Assembly: GCA_022225965.2 (NCBI GenBank)
Contig: JAKJXP020000032.1
Location: forward strand, 62,001-126,000
Length of the DNA: 64,000 bases
From: Diatrype stigma
Taxonomy: Eukaryota > Ascomycota > Sordariomycetes > Xylariales > Diatrypaceae
Direction of reading: 5' to 3'
Part shown: positions 47,138 to 59,844 of the stretch, piece after piece
Layout: each line of letters begins with the position of its first letter
Position numbering within the stretch: position 1 is the first letter of the stretch
Position numbers and translations under genes: made by a program
The notes under the pieces: model-generated
Database searches by the model: none
Seen by the model: the letters and a program-made list of their open reading frames with translations, nothing else
What the model was told of the DNA's origin: nothing

Positions 47138-50100
47138 CTTGGAGGTGTTTAGAGGAAATAGATAATATAGATACTAGATATTAGGCAAACGAGAAAGACA
47201 GCGCAATGAGCAATGATAATTGCTATGGTCGATAGGAGTAGAAGCTCAGGTTCACACTTTGAAGCTAGGGGTTACTAGGTAGTAAGGAACAATGTCGATG
47301 GGGAAAAGAGCTGACTGGTCTGGGAAGAGAATCCTCGAGCTTATATATATACGTAGAACTCCGGGTCAGACATCAGGGGTGTGAGATCAAAGGCATGCGA
47401 TATGAGATGTATTGCTAGTGTCAAACTTTCTTTTTTTGTGGCCCTTCTCTGCCGTTCTATGCTCCTTTGGTGGGTATTTCCGGGGATGGCTCTGGGGCCG
47501 TATCGGAAACGCATCGCAAAAGAAAGAAGTTGCACGAACGCGCCAGCCTCCAGCCTCCAAGATCCAGTGGTCAACGTGTAAGTGGTTATCGCTCCCAGGG
47601 TGGAGGCGCTTATTCCTGCCTTCGTTGTTGTCAGTCAGCATCTCTAATGCTACGTACCAGGTACTGTAGGTATTGTACACACATCCATGATGGCCCTATC
47701 AGCCTATCTACCCGCAGAATCCCAGAAGTGCATGGCATGCGAGGGTCAACCCCCCAAGTTGCCCCTCTGCCCCGCTGCATCTTCCGCCCGCCAGGTGCTC
47801 TTACGCATTAGTCAACGGGCATAATGTATTACGGTATAGTACATACCTACCTACCTACCTAGGCAAGCTGGGACATACTACATACAGACACCGGACCAAA
47901 ACACCTAGACAAACTCGAATAAGACCCCTTACCCATAGTCACTACGGCGTCGTTGCAGGGATAGCAGAAGGATGTATGTACAGGCGCCGTATGTACATGC
48001 CCGCCTGTCAAGCCCTGCGTATTCCATCATCAATCCAAGCTTCCGTGTGGGTTGTTATGTTAGTCATGATTCGTAAAGTCATTGATAACCCTCAACCCTG
48101 TTCCAAGTGGGTCGCCAGCCTGAGGGGCAGAAGGGGACATCACCGATTGGAGCTTAGGGTTCTCGCTCGGCATCTGGTAGTAAGTTGCCAACATGTACGA
48201 TTCGGGGCTTATAACCACCTCTAATTATTAAGAGCGCTCATTATTAAGAGCTTACCTACCTAGGTATGCTGCTAGGTAATTGCCAGCAACTGCCAATTAG
48301 CTCTACCATGTATACTGGACGTAAAGAAAGACGATTTCAAGTCCATTGGGAGGGCCTGGTGAGAAATACCTTGTATTACGTGGACAGCCAATTGTTGGTC
48401 ATTCCATGCAACCCTTCAGACTTCGGTGTCATGTTCCTCTTTCTCAATACTAGGTGCAGTTCAACATGAAACATTCTGTTCGTAACAGCTTTGCAACTGC
48501 TTCTCCAGGCATTACTCGACAAGGGAATTACCACAAAAATACCTAACTACCTAAAGTAACAAAGTAACAGGTACTCAATATTGAAGCTTGTCATGGACGC
48601 TTGACTACAAGCAGCCGGACTGGAGCCGCAATGGATCCACCGATGCATGACAAAAGTCTCCACCAGTCAGGCACAGCTTCTTTCCAACTGCTGATTAAGA
48701 GCTTACGAGCTGCTTAAATAATGCTACCAAAGTACGAAACGGCACCTTAGGTAACTGATAAATCTTACGCAGTTTTGCTCTCTTCTTGATAAGCGAGCCT
48801 GCCATTCTGCAAAGTACCCACCTAACATCCATATGATTTGCGCCTAACGAACTGCTTTCAAACATTCCTCATAGCCACCTCAATTCATACCCATACCGAT
48901 GTAGTAATAAAAGCTCGTACAGCTTGTGCAGCTCGTACAGCTCGTACACAGTAGGTAGTTATCAAATAACCATTGCTTGCAGATCAAACGAGTCATTGCT
49001 TAGGCAAGCGATATAAGCGGGCAGTAAAGAAGTGATGCTAGTTTTCCATTACGATACGGTGGATACGCACGGATCAACGGGATCTACCGCCAATCTACCA
49101 CCGATCTTTCCATCTGTGCCATCCTGTCCTTCTTACTCAGCATCTCCATCTGCTTATCATGTATTACATACCTACGTACAGGTTAGCTGTTCATGCAAGT
49201 GTCTTCCAACGCTTGTCAAACAACAAGAACAACAACAGCAAGGCTGAACGGCGACAACTGCCTCCTTGTAGCTAGTCCATTCCGAAGCCCGGGTTATAGA
49301 TAGATACGCAGGGAGGTTTTACGGGTTTCGCTTCGACTCTTGATGAAACCAACTCATTCATCGGCCATTCCTATGAAAATTGTGTCGACAGACAACAAGA
49401 AGGCAATTGAGAATGAATCCTAATGGCCTGCTGCCGCTCTTACTCAAGGCGTGCCAACATCATGGAACCAGTCCAATGGATCGGCTGTCTGCTCCTAGCT
49501 ACGTGGCGGTGGAATCATCGGGATGATATCGTATTTCACATACCCGTGTTATTGAGTCGATCTCGCTGCATTGACTAGAGTGGACCTGTTCGGGTCGCTC
49601 TAGATGCAATCAAGGGCTCGAAGTACTTACTACGTACGCAGGTCCACGCACGCACCGAGGGGCACCATCTCAATCATCGTCGGTGTGTGCTCGGCGTAGT
49701 GGGTGAACTTGGTTGGAAACGAGGGCTTCTACCTTGGGCGCGAGACGGTTACGTAGTGGCTGGTTCCATCGGGCATGATCATGCCCGATCGCGTCGCCGT
49801 CCACTTGAGACTTCCCTTTGCACCTCGCAAGGCCAGCCATACGTCCCCGTCGTACAATACAGGGCTATTGAGATTCATTACACCGAGGAAGATTAACATG
49901 GTAATGGACCTGCTTTTCCTTGAGAAGCTCGATCTTTGCTTTCAGACCTTTGATGTCGGCATCGACCTGGCTAGTCTGCTAGCTGATCACGACAGGGAGT
50001 CCACGGTCCCATGAACAACCGCATGGACCTCTTTCGAGAGCTGATGGCCTCTGCCGTTGTTGGTGAGCATCGCAGTGCTGAGAAGCGATAGCCTGACCCT

Positions 50101-51369
50101 GGAGACGTTGAAAAGTGTTGCGATGGCTGACCATTTATTGAGCCAAGGTGGCACAAGGCCTGATGAAATGGGGACGCTGTTCGGTGAGGTCTTCGCGTTT
50201 GGGACCGTTGGGTTGACTGAAGAGAATCCAGTGGGTGACTTGCCAATGGCTCACACCTAGTTCGGGTGCCCTAAGCTAAAGTGCTTGAAGTTGAAGCAAA
50301 GGCCTTCCTTGCCTGAAGATGAACGTCCTAGGCTAACATCGGCGTCCTAGGAAATCTCCTTTTTTCCTCTTAGGTATAGCAGAATAAGCGTCTGTCCTTG
50401 TACTATGTAACCCTACCCACGGGGGTGATGTATCTACTAGCTGCCCCTGACTGTACTATCACTATACCATCGAAACCTGTGCTTGTTGCACTGAGGGGCA
50501 TGGTGATATGGCGTGTGGTTGGATACATATCTACATCTCCTATGACAATTACGGCTATGACAATTATGGGTGGTAAATAACAGTGAGAGATTTGCCCCAG
50601 ACCTTGAAACCTAACAGGGCTCCTATCACTAGCCACACTTTACATACACCCATATATTGTGCACATGAAACATCCATGTCATAGCAGCCCAGCCACAGCA
50701 CGCTCGCTCATCATGACGTCATAGCCCAACGCACCGCATCGCATCCCATCACATCCCCATCGCATCCAATCGCATCTCAGTCTAAATCCCATCATCAAAT
50801 CTCAAATCCCACCTGCAGTTAACTAGATTCCGCCCGAACCTCGGCATCGACTGGCGGTGCCTGAACTGCCTGCATGCATTGCTTGCGGTTCACATGCTGC
50901 TTGTTCTATTTACTCAATTCGCTCTCTACTTATCGTACCCTTGTTAAGGTTCACATGCCAGCCACCCTTATCCTCTACCGATGACGGTCGTAGTAAGTAG
51001 GCATGCATTGACTATCTACAAGATAACCTAGTAGTATTGAAAGATTCTGTTGAGCCGTAAAAGAATATTTCGTTGAGCGATTCAAAGAATCCGGAAGCTA
51101 CTAAGTAGGTAGATAAATACATCCATACATGCTTATAGTACCTACCAACCTACCCATCTATACCCAAACATAGCAACGACACCTACAATCCAGCAACACC
51201 GATATTTCTATTTCTGTCACGTCGCGTTGCATTGCGTTGCGTTACGCTACACTAGTAGTGTCACGAAACTGAACACCAAATCTTCCTTTTGCACTGCGCT
51301 TCATATATGACGAGGGAGAGCACCTAGCTCGCGTGACTGCCTACATACCTACCAGGTGCCTGGCTAGCT
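47138..51369. other. 4.2-kb divergent intergenic region, no supported gene
   Basis: Lies between the quinone reductase (-) and the alpha/beta hydrolase (+). It contains TACCTAGGTA at 48257-48266 and several CTACCTACCTA runs (for example 47848-47862), GCTCGTACAGCT repeats near 48916-48946 and CATCGCATC-type runs near 50735-50777. A short minus-strand coiled-coil-like frame near 49900-49970 (VDADIKGLKAKIELLKEKQ) has stops on both sides and may be a gene relic. Nothing else is recognised. Confidence 0.5.
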
Positions 51370-53118
51370 ATGATCGGCAACTCGCTCCCCGAGTACGTCT
51401 TCATACGGCTCTGCATTTATTTCCTACGGTACACGACGCCCATCTGCCTAGCAGGCCTAGCGATCCTAACCGCCGTCCAACATGACTTTCACCACGACCC
51501 CGCGCCCACCCCCCTAGCCCTACTGTCCTCCCCCGGCAGCACCACCGCCCGGATCATAATCGGCTACGCCATCGCCGACCTGCTGTACGCCGTGTTCGTC
51601 TGGCGGCCCTACAACCGGCGCCTGCGGGACGAGACTGAGCACCCGCCGCCGCTGTCGCGCGCCGACCGCCGCGCCCTCGTGGGGCGCTGCCTCGCGCACG
51701 TGCCCGACCTGGAGCGGTACCTGCGGCTGTGGTTCCTCGGCGCCGACGCGTCCGAGATCCGGCGCGAGAACGTGCGCGAGTTCCTGCTGTGGGCCTTCTT
51801 CGATCGGAGGCCTAGGCCTAGGCCTAAGTCCGGGTCGGAGTCCGAGTCGGGGTCGGGACCGGCAGTAAAGAAGGATGGCGAAGAGGGGTTACCGGAGGAG
51901 GACGAAGAGGACGAAGCCGAGCTCGACGAGTACGTCGCGCTGATCGAGCGGAACCTCGGGCGCAGGGTGGAGCCCGGCCGGGGCGCGGCCGAGGGCGGCC
52001 TCCGGCTGACGCTGGATCCGGTGGAGACCCGGTACCGGAGCCTGATCTGGTACCTCATCATCGGGCTGGTCGATGTCGTGACGCATTTCCAACTGGCCTG
52101 GGGCGGGTTCCAGTACCACGCGCAGCCGCACGCGGCCTTCCACTCAGTGATCCCGCACCGCGCGCAGAACCTGTTTGCGAGCCGGCACTCGGCGGCGCCG
52201 GACCTCGGCTACTGGCACCGGCCGCACACGGCCAAGGACAAGCTGCCGGTCGTGTTCCTGCACGGCATTGGCGTCGGGCTGTGGACGTACGTGTCGTTCT
52301 TGTCCGGGATCAACGAGCACAAGGTACACGATGACAACGACGACGAGCAGATCGGCATCATCGCCATCGAGTACCTGCCGGTGTCCTTCCGCCTGACGGG
52401 CGCGCCACTGAGCAAGTCCGAGTTCCTCGAGCAGGTGACGGCCATCTTGGAGGCGCACGGGTGGGATCGGTTCGTGCTGGTGACGCATTCGTATGGGTCG
52501 GTTTTGGCCACCCATATGTTTCAGTCGGCGACGCTAGGTCCGCGGATCGAAGCGGCCGTGCTCATCGACCCGGTCAGCATCCTCCTGCACCTGCCAGACG
52601 TGGCCGTGAATTTCACGCGGCGGAAGCCGCAGAGGGCCAACGAGTGGATGCTGTGGTACTTCGCCAGCATGGACCCTGGCGTGGCCCACTGCCTCGGCCG
52701 GCATTTCTTCTGGAAGGACAACATCGTCTGGAAGGAGGACCTGGTGAATGCGATTGAAGCGCCAGCACCCTCTACCGGCAGCAGCGAAACGGGTGCCGAC
52801 TTAGGAAGCGCCAGGCGAAAACGGCGCGTAGCCGTCTCTCTTGCAGAAAACGACCTCATCGTAGATACGTTGACCATAGCTCAGTATCTTGCAGGGGATG
52901 AGGAATGGTACCTGGGGAGTACTGGTAAGGGAAGTGTTGAACAGAACGGAGTGGGGGAAATAATTGCTTCAGCGGCCAAATCTGGCCGCGGCGGCCATGT
53001 GACAAAGGACGGCATTGAATTAATGTGGTTTCCTGGCCTAGATCATGCGCAGGTGTTTTCAGCCAAGGAGAATCGAGACCGGCTGTGTAGTGTTATCCAG
53101 CGATACTGCGCCAAATAG
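51370..53118 (+). CDS. alpha/beta-hydrolase fold protein, probably membrane-bound
   Basis: An intronless gene of 582 aa starting MIGNSLPEYVFIRLCIYFLRY. Two hydrophobic stretches at about 11-36 and 61-78 suggest an N-terminal membrane anchor. A charged, low-complexity stretch (about 146-185) follows, then another hydrophobic segment (about 224-240), then the hydrolase fold: oxyanion-loop HGIGVGLW (298-305), nucleophile elbow THSYGS with Ser374, acid Asp495 in AENDLIVD, and His559 in GLDHAQ. All three catalytic residues are present, so it is probably active as an esterase, lipase or acyltransferase; the substrate is unknown. Similar large anchored hydrolases are widespread in Pezizomycotina and mostly uncharacterised. 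The next gene, a cupin, is convergent only 234 bp downstream. Confidence 0.87.
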   Translation: MIGNSLPEYVFIRLCIYFLRYTTPICLAGLAILTAVQHDFHHDPAPTPLALLSSPGSTTARIIIGYAIADLLYAVFVWRPYNRRLRDETEHPPPLSRADRRALVGRCLAHVPDLERYLRLWFLGADASEIRRENVREFLLWAFFDRRPRPRPKSGSESESGSGPAVKKDGEEGLPEEDEEDEAELDEYVALIERNLGRRVEPGRGAAEGGLRLTLDPVETRYRSLIWYLIIGLVDVVTHFQLAWGGFQYHAQPHAAFHSVIPHRAQNLFASRHSAAPDLGYWHRPHTAKDKLPVVFLHGIGVGLWTYVSFLSGINEHKVHDDNDDEQIGIIAIEYLPVSFRLTGAPLSKSEFLEQVTAILEAHGWDRFVLVTHSYGSVLATHMFQSATLGPRIEAAVLIDPVSILLHLPDVAVNFTRRKPQRANEWMLWYFASMDPGVAHCLGRHFFWKDNIVWKEDLVNAIEAPAPSTGSSETGADLGSARRKRRVAVSLAENDLIVDTLTIAQYLAGDEEWYLGSTGKGSVEQNGVGEIIASAAKSGRGGHVTKDGIELMWFPGLDHAQVFSAKENRDRLCSVIQRYCAK

Positions 53119-53352
53119 ACTGTCCCCGGCATTTAGCCGTATCGTATCATCGCTAAATATATGCTCCTCGTGACGTGTACGCGTATTAAGACCCGTTGCA
53201 ACCGCCTGACTGCCCCTAGCGACCAGACCCTTTCCAAGAAGCATGGCATGGCATGGCATGGCATGGCACTACATGTGCATGCAGAGGCCGATGGAGACAG
53301 GACAAGATGGTGTCACCCCAATCTCTAGCATCGCGGCAGAGATTGGAGTATG

Positions 53353-54025
53353 TCAAGAATCGGCTTTTGCCTCGCTACCACCCCACCCTGTCAGATAGAC
53401 AACTACCGGCTCGGGTCCACTACGGATGAGGACCCAGACGACATCTTCGTCTGTTTCGTTGATCTCCTGGTGCTCCGTCCAGGGGGGCACGAAGGCGAAG
53501 TCGCCCGCAGAGAGCTCATGACGTTGAAGGTTATTGGGGTCCTCGTTAGGATTAGTGACCAATACACCCTTCCCGGAGGATGCATATATGATGGTTTCTA
53601 AAAGAAGGAAGTCAATGCGTGTTGTTCCGCTTGTGACCGGCATTTCAGTCTTGGGTTGGGGGGTTTGGGGGGGACAAGACAAACCTTGCTCGCCGTGATG
53701 ATGTACGGCCGAAGAGCAACGGGCTTTGGCGATGAGGACTGTTATAGAAGGTAAGTAAAGAATTGTCTCAGTTCATATCAATAGTGTAAGGCATTAATAG
53801 GGGGTGGGTAATCGATGTATATGCCGAGCTCCGAGGGAAACAGGAACAGGAACCGAACTCACTACTTGCGCACATCTTATCGCTCCTGCCGATCACAGCG
53901 CCCTGCCGGATCATAGCCGAATCCCTGCCGGCCCTCTGAGCCTCCAAGTCGGAAGCCTTAGTCACCTGCACTTCCGCGGGCATGATCATCGGCAGGATGT
54001 CCGGCAGGAGGGAGAGGAGGGACAT
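53353..54025 (-). CDS. small single-domain cupin protein
   Basis: Three exons, 54025-53863, 53738-53685 and 53597-53353, encode 153 aa. The 54-nt middle exon supplies SAVHHHGEQ, the first cupin metal motif, which completes with ETIIYASSGKG from exon 3. The second motif is GDFAFVPPWTEHQEIN. After it comes WVLIRSGPEPVVVYLTGW, the usual ending in this fungal subfamily. His residues of HHHGE and EHQ should bind a metal ion. The start could be MSLLSLLPDILPM (54025) or the internal MPAEVQVTKA, which fits the domain edge better. Such proteins are annotated only as cupin or RmlC-like; some are isomerases or dioxygenases. Without the tiny middle exon the metal site would be missed, so automated models may be wrong here. 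Confidence 0.85.
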
Positions 54026-57000
54026 GATGAAAGCAGCCAGCCTAAGGGGTAGCGGGGATGGAGTTTACCCGCGATCGTCTGTAGATGTTTGTAGGTAAGG
54101 GTGTAGGTATCAGGTAATATCAGGCAATATCAGGTAAATATCAACCTAGGTATGCAAGAAGTTGGTAAACGGGTGAGGTTGTCTGAGATGATCTATGACG
54201 AACAAGGCAGGCCCCAGGCTCTCATTGGTACGACCAGTGATCCAACCAAATACAGGAAATATTAGAGCAGATACGTGTATGAACAGTATACGCAGTGAGG
54301 AAGGTCGTCTGTTCTCGAAACATCACACGAGCTTTGAACGAATCATAAAATGCAACACCAAACACCAAACATGAAAGTCTAGGCTGTACCGTATCGTGTG
54401 ACTGTGACTATCAAGGCAAGTGGAAGTGATGAAATCCGTAGCCAAGCAGCCCAAGGTACGGGCAGTTCGTAGCCAACAAGGCCGACACGACCTGGATGAC
54501 ATGAGCTCAGTGGCGCTATAACCGGGCCGCTAAGCTGCTGTAAACCCCGGGGGGCCATCACTGTTGCTGCACTGTACTTTAGTACGTAGACATGTGGTCT
54601 GTGCTCATCGCCCAGTCCATTCAGCTGGCTCAACAGGTCGATTAGGTAACTCAAGGTAAGTAACTTCCATGGATCTCTTCACGTCCCTGCCTCTGCCTCT
54701 CCTATTGGAAGACGGGAATACACAGTCTACTCTATACTTAGAAGCGACCTCCTTCGTATAGGCAGCACATCGCATGGCGCTCGTATAGTTCTCATGTCAA
54801 GCAGCTAATCTTTGGAAGGTCCCGAACAGAACTTCCTATAGTTAGAAGTGGAAGTGTGTTGTTTGGCATCGTATCACTTATCACTTACTGACCCAGTTAC
54901 AAAGTAACGCAATAAGGCCCTTCAGCGTTTTGAAATCAGTGGCAGTTCATGCAGTAGGTACACTGGAGAGGGAGCCGGTCTCAACCTAGCCATGGAAAGC
55001 ATGTCAAAGCGAGCAATTTGAACTCCGAAACCGCCACGATAGAGCATCTTACTTACATCACAGCTGAGTTGCTGACTTCACGTGTCAAATATACCTAACC
55101 AAGCACTTGCAGCGCGGATACAGGGTTCATTCGCCTATTCAGCTTGGCGGACTCTAGAGCAGAAGTCTGACTTGCCGGGCAATACTTGAACCGACTCCTA
55201 CCTGGTTGTTGGGACATTCTATTCTGCCCGACATACCTCCGTTAGACCACCCAGTCACTCACTGATGAGTGTAGACCACATAGTAGATGGGCGTCCATAT
55301 AAGACGCTTCTCAATTCGGCCGACCCAGATGACCGGTCGCGGCCCTCATTGACTCGGGCCATCAGCTCAAGAAGGAAACTCGACATGAGCTTGAGGACAC
55401 CCGGATGGGCTGCAGGTCTCTTTTTTCCCATCCAGCGGCTCAGCATGCACGATGGGCTGGGGGAAACCCTGCCGAGGACGTGGCCTGGAAGTCTGGCAAG
55501 CCCTGGAGATTATCGGCACGCTGCCGACTCGTCATGGCCATCGCGTCATCGACCAGGTATTATCACACCGTAGATAAGAACTATAGATATGCCCACGAGG
55601 GTGTGTATCCTGCCCGCATAAGAGGATCTATATATGGAAATCGCTACATGCAACGACGAAGGTGGTGAACAGCTGACCTGACAGCGGCTTAAAGTTGGAT
55701 GTAGGAACCTACCTACCAGGCATAGCGATGTGCCAAGACGGGCTAATATGACCGACACACATGTCAGACAGATCTTGAGTAGCACCGGCTCAGATGGCTA
55801 GATGTACGATATATGGATGGATGGGCAGAAGATCTCGAGGGAGGTACATAGACAGGCTTACCCAAGCTACATCTTGATACTAAGCATGCACGCAAGTGGC
55901 TAGGTGCTTACACTGGTGGCCAAGCTTTCTACCCATCCGTTGCCATGAACGATCGCTAAGCTGATAGGGCGCGACCCCTGCATCTCGCGATATTGCCTAG
56001 GTGAGAATATATGAAGCGTTGATGACGGTTAATATGGCATTCAACCCAACCGGAGCTTCAGACAGGTCGCTTCCCACTTTCGGCGGCGGTTCCAGTTCAC
56101 GAGAGACAGAGCCCTTTTCGGACGGCCGGTAAGGAGCCGACCTGCCAGAAGGAGAAGCTTGGTACCTTGTTGGTCGGTCGAGTTGGCGGACAAGAGTAAC
56201 AACACGCGTCCGGTGGATGTCGACGTTTTATGTCTGTAGAATCTTGGTAATTGATGGCCACGAACATGTCCCTGACAGGTCTTCTCTTACCCAACAGGGC
56301 AACTAGCAGCCGAGATATTGTTTCGACTACCTACCTCGGGATCTCTCGTTATGAGATGTCTTTGTAACGAGCAGTACGAAACAGGGGCGAGGTGGGTGAC
56401 CAGACTTGCAAGTTGCGATTATGCCTACATACAAGGGAGAACTGAATGCTGTGTCCCCCCACTGTCCCGATGTACTGGATATCCCCCAAAGACCCCTGAC
56501 CTCAGCCAGGGTCCGTCTTGTAGCTGGCAACGACATACATATGGAGCTCTACATATGTAGCACATGGAGCGCTAGTCTTCAGGAAGCTCTATCCCGTGCG
56601 TGCATACATGTATGTTTGTATGTAGGAGCTGTAGTTATTACTGTAGGTAGTTAGCGGCGGTAGGGGATAGCTTTCCGACTGCATTGCCTGCTCGTGTGCC
56701 CCCTGTGCTCCGAGATTCGGCAGGCCGCCAGTAACATGCATGAAAACATCATCATCACCGGCATGTTCATCATCACCGGCATGTTTATCATCAGCGATTC
56801 TCCCACCTGAATGTCCTGAATCCTACGTAGACACGCCTGGGCTAGATAGCCGGCTAGTGGTGCATTGCATTGCAGAAGCCCAAGGTCCAGCCGGGCACTA
56901 CCTTAGCAGCAGCCTTAAGTCAGATCAATAAGTACAAGTAATACTCCGGGATCTGGTTCGACTATGAGTTTATGAGTTACCACCACCTCTGAGCCAATCC

Positions 57001-57234
57001 GGGTCTTCATTGAAATAAAGGACGTACACGTACGTATATCGTATCTCTCACACCTTCCTATTTCACCAACGGGCGGGATTCTATTCTACAGATGTGTATG
57101 CATCCCGTGATGTACAGTTTGTATACGGCACGGTGTATGGCGTATAGTGCCTACCTGCAGGTGTCATTGGAACCGGCGCCCCAAAACAGATATTACTTAA
57201 CCACTTGACCCTCAGCTATATAGGTATAAGTTAG

Positions 57235-57269
<35 letters not shown>

Positions 57270-57637
57270 CAACTGTGAATCGCTACGCCATCCCGCTCAG
57301 GTCATTTACAAGCAAGCCCGTTGATTTCTAGAGTTATGATCTACAGTGGTGGAAGTGATCTGTTCGGTATGTACTATACAGTGCTATAAGTTCAGAGTTT
57401 ATTGGTTATACCTGCCAACTTTAATTGTATGCCTCTGGCAGGCACTCCCGCGCCAATATTCAATCATACACATGTCCGTTCACGTCCACTCCGTATATAA
57501 CGACCTCTCCTGTTCATCTATTTCTCCGCCCACGTGGCGAACCCTGCCACTCCCGAATCCTTCCACTTTCCCCTCATAAAAACCGGTACTTCGTACTACA
57601 AGCTAGCACACATTTATTGGGAGCTTTCTTCCGTTAC
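54026..57637. other. 3.6-kb divergent intergenic region, TA microsatellite
   Basis: Between the cupin (-) and the F-box gene (+). It contains a (TA)15 run at 57236-57265, a CATCACCGGCATGTT duplication at about 56752-56787 and TACTTCGTA at 57587-57595, about 50 bp before the F-box start. The short frames in 54379-56654 carry no recognisable features. Confidence 0.5.
57236..57265. repeat. TA dinucleotide microsatellite
   Basis: Fifteen uninterrupted TA units. Confidence 0.95.
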
Positions 57638-59844
57638 ATGACCATGGCAGATGCTGATGCCGATACCGACGCCGGCACGCCCTCGTCACAGGCTGTTTGG
57701 CCATGTGCTCAAAAGGTCAACGAAACCTTCCGCCCAGACATAGAACGCACGGCGGACGGTGGTGAATCATCAGCATCAGCATCATCCGCCATTTGCTCCA
57801 TTTCATTACCATCGAGGGCGGCAGCGGCAGCGGCAGCGGCAGCGGCAGCGATGGGGCCCCGCCAGCCAGAATCGGGTACTACCACAGTTACCCTCAATGT
57901 CCCCAACCCCGCCGTCTCGTATGGCGGCATCGACCCAGAAATCGAGGAGAGCCTGCAGCTGGTCGAGTCGGTATCCGAGTATGGCCTCCGCGGCACCTCT
58001 CTTTCGAGCGACAAGATGGTGGGTCCCCATTGGGAACGTCACTTCTCGCCAATGTCACGGACCACAAGTCAAGGTTGGTTTTTTGGGAATTACGGGTCAC
58101 CATGTTGATCCTGTCTCTACAGTGAACTGCTATCTAACATGCTCTTTTCTTGTACTCATGCTCTAATGCTCCACGCTGGTCTAGCTGTCGTGTCACCTTA
58201 TATACTATGTTATTCTTGGGATACCGTTCTTGAGAGCGATCAGTGGCTGACGAATAACTAACATGTGTCGCCCAGATCCAACACCCCATTATGTTCACCA
58301 GACATCTGCATCGAACTCCAAGAATCTCCTCACCCTCCCGTCCGAACTCATCGATACCATATTCTCGTACCTGACACCCATCGAGCTCGCGACTGCTTCC
58401 GCCGTCTGCCGTGCACTCCGTACCCACGCCATATCCGATCTACACTGGCAGAGACATGTTTTGTCGAACCTGCCCGGCCATAAAATCAGCTCGCCCTACC
58501 CATGCGGGTCCTGGCGCGAGCTATACATCACCCACGATCCCTACTGGTTCCTGACCAAGCACAAGATATGGTTCTGCGACCGCGAGTTGACGGGGCAGAT
58601 GATCATAGTGCGCTACGACGAGCGGCGAGGGTGCATCGAGGGCTATCAGCTACTTGCCACACGAGCCCGGGATGGCAGCGAGCCGTGGGACGCCAACCAG
58701 GGCGTCCAAATACATTACTTCGAGCCGAGAGTCAAGTTACACTTAGACAAACCCATATTGCAGTTCAATGCCCGTAGGCTTGGGTGGGACGGCCCGTCCG
58801 CGCAGCAATCTAGTAAAACACCGTCTGCGCCCAGCCGATTGTCTGCGGAACACCCTATGCACATGCACCATGGATCGGACCCTCGCTTCAGCAATTTCCT
58901 CCTGGCAAAACCCCTGCCCGATTTCCGTTTCGCTGAAACCAATCTCCTGTTCCCATACGGATACGTATGGCCGCCTCCCGCCATCCCCGCACGCCACCGC
59001 CTGCACGGGAAGCCGGCCGGCATTCACCATTTCTCCTCGACTCTCGCTTCGCTAGGACAGTACCGGCGGTCTCGAGTCGGAGAAGAGCCCCCGCGATGCC
59101 GCTCGGAGATCTCCGATCAGACCTTCCAGATCCGCCAGTGGATGGAGATGGGCCCGCCGCACATCAACATGCACCTGGGCGAGGAAATCGTGTCGTATGC
59201 GACGCTCGACCCGCTCCTGTACACGCCGACGGCCGAGAAGCCCTGGCGCGGCATCTGGGTTGGCGACTACAGCGGCCACGGCTGCGAGTTCTTGCTCATC
59301 AACCAGCCCGACGGCGTCGACGAGGACTTCTCCCAGGCGCCGCCGCTGGTGCGACAGGTGGCGGAAGGTGAGACGGAAGCAGACTTCCAGGAGCGCTTCC
59401 GCCGCGAGCGCGTCTACCGCGGCCGCCTCGAGGCCATCAAGCTTACGGGCGACCCTAACGTGCCGAGGGGGGAGTACACGTTCGTCGCCGACGACCTCGG
59501 CGAGGGCGGGTTCGTTGGCATTTCTCAGGAGGCGCCGTTCCAGGGCGCTAGGGTGGTGAAGAGTAAAGGGCATATTGCGGCTATGGGGTTCTTTGACGGT
59601 ATGCAGTTTATTTGCGAAGTCTCCTCCTCCCCCAACCCCACCCCCCCCCCCCCCCCCCCCTCTACTTTTCGAATATCTATACAGAGCCACGGGCTTTCTA
59701 ACATTTTGATCTCCATCAGATAAATACATGGAGTCCCAGCTCATGCTCCTGTCGCATAATCGGCTAGCCCAGCACTGGGTAAGCTTCGGCCACATCAGCT
59801 TCTACGAGAGGGTCGACATTGATCAGTTCCTCATTCCAAAGTAA
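57638..59844 (+). CDS. F-box protein with FBXO31-like substrate domain
   Basis: Three exons, 57638-58073, 58276-59598 and 59720-59844, encode 627 aa. A branch site CTAAC (58258-58262) and CCCAG acceptor show that the ATG at 58263 lies inside intron 1, so the true start is upstream (MTMADADADTD); the GTTGGT donor at 58074 gives the required phase. Residues 1-150 are mostly disordered with poly-Ala. The F-box (LLTLPSELIDTIFSYLTPIELATASAVCRALR) is at about 163-194. The C-terminal half has GIWVGDYSGHGCEF (about 471-484) and KLTGDPNVPRGEY (about 534-546), closely resembling the beta-barrel of animal FBXO31, and continues through exon 3 (YMESQLMLLSHNRLAQHW). It should act as the substrate adaptor of an SCF ubiquitin ligase. 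Substrates are unknown. Intron 2 holds a 20-nt C tract. Start exon slightly less certain than the rest. Confidence 0.83.
59641..59660 (+). repeat. 20-nt C homopolymer in F-box gene intron 2
   Basis: An uninterrupted run of twenty Cs within the intron 59599-59719, 59 nt before the acceptor. Length may be unstable or misread in sequencing. Confidence 0.9.

Noticed and set aside
58263..58275. ATG at 58263 as the start of the F-box gene
   Set aside because: It lies between a CTAAC branch site and a CCCAG acceptor and is therefore most likely intronic; the upstream exon joins in the right phase.
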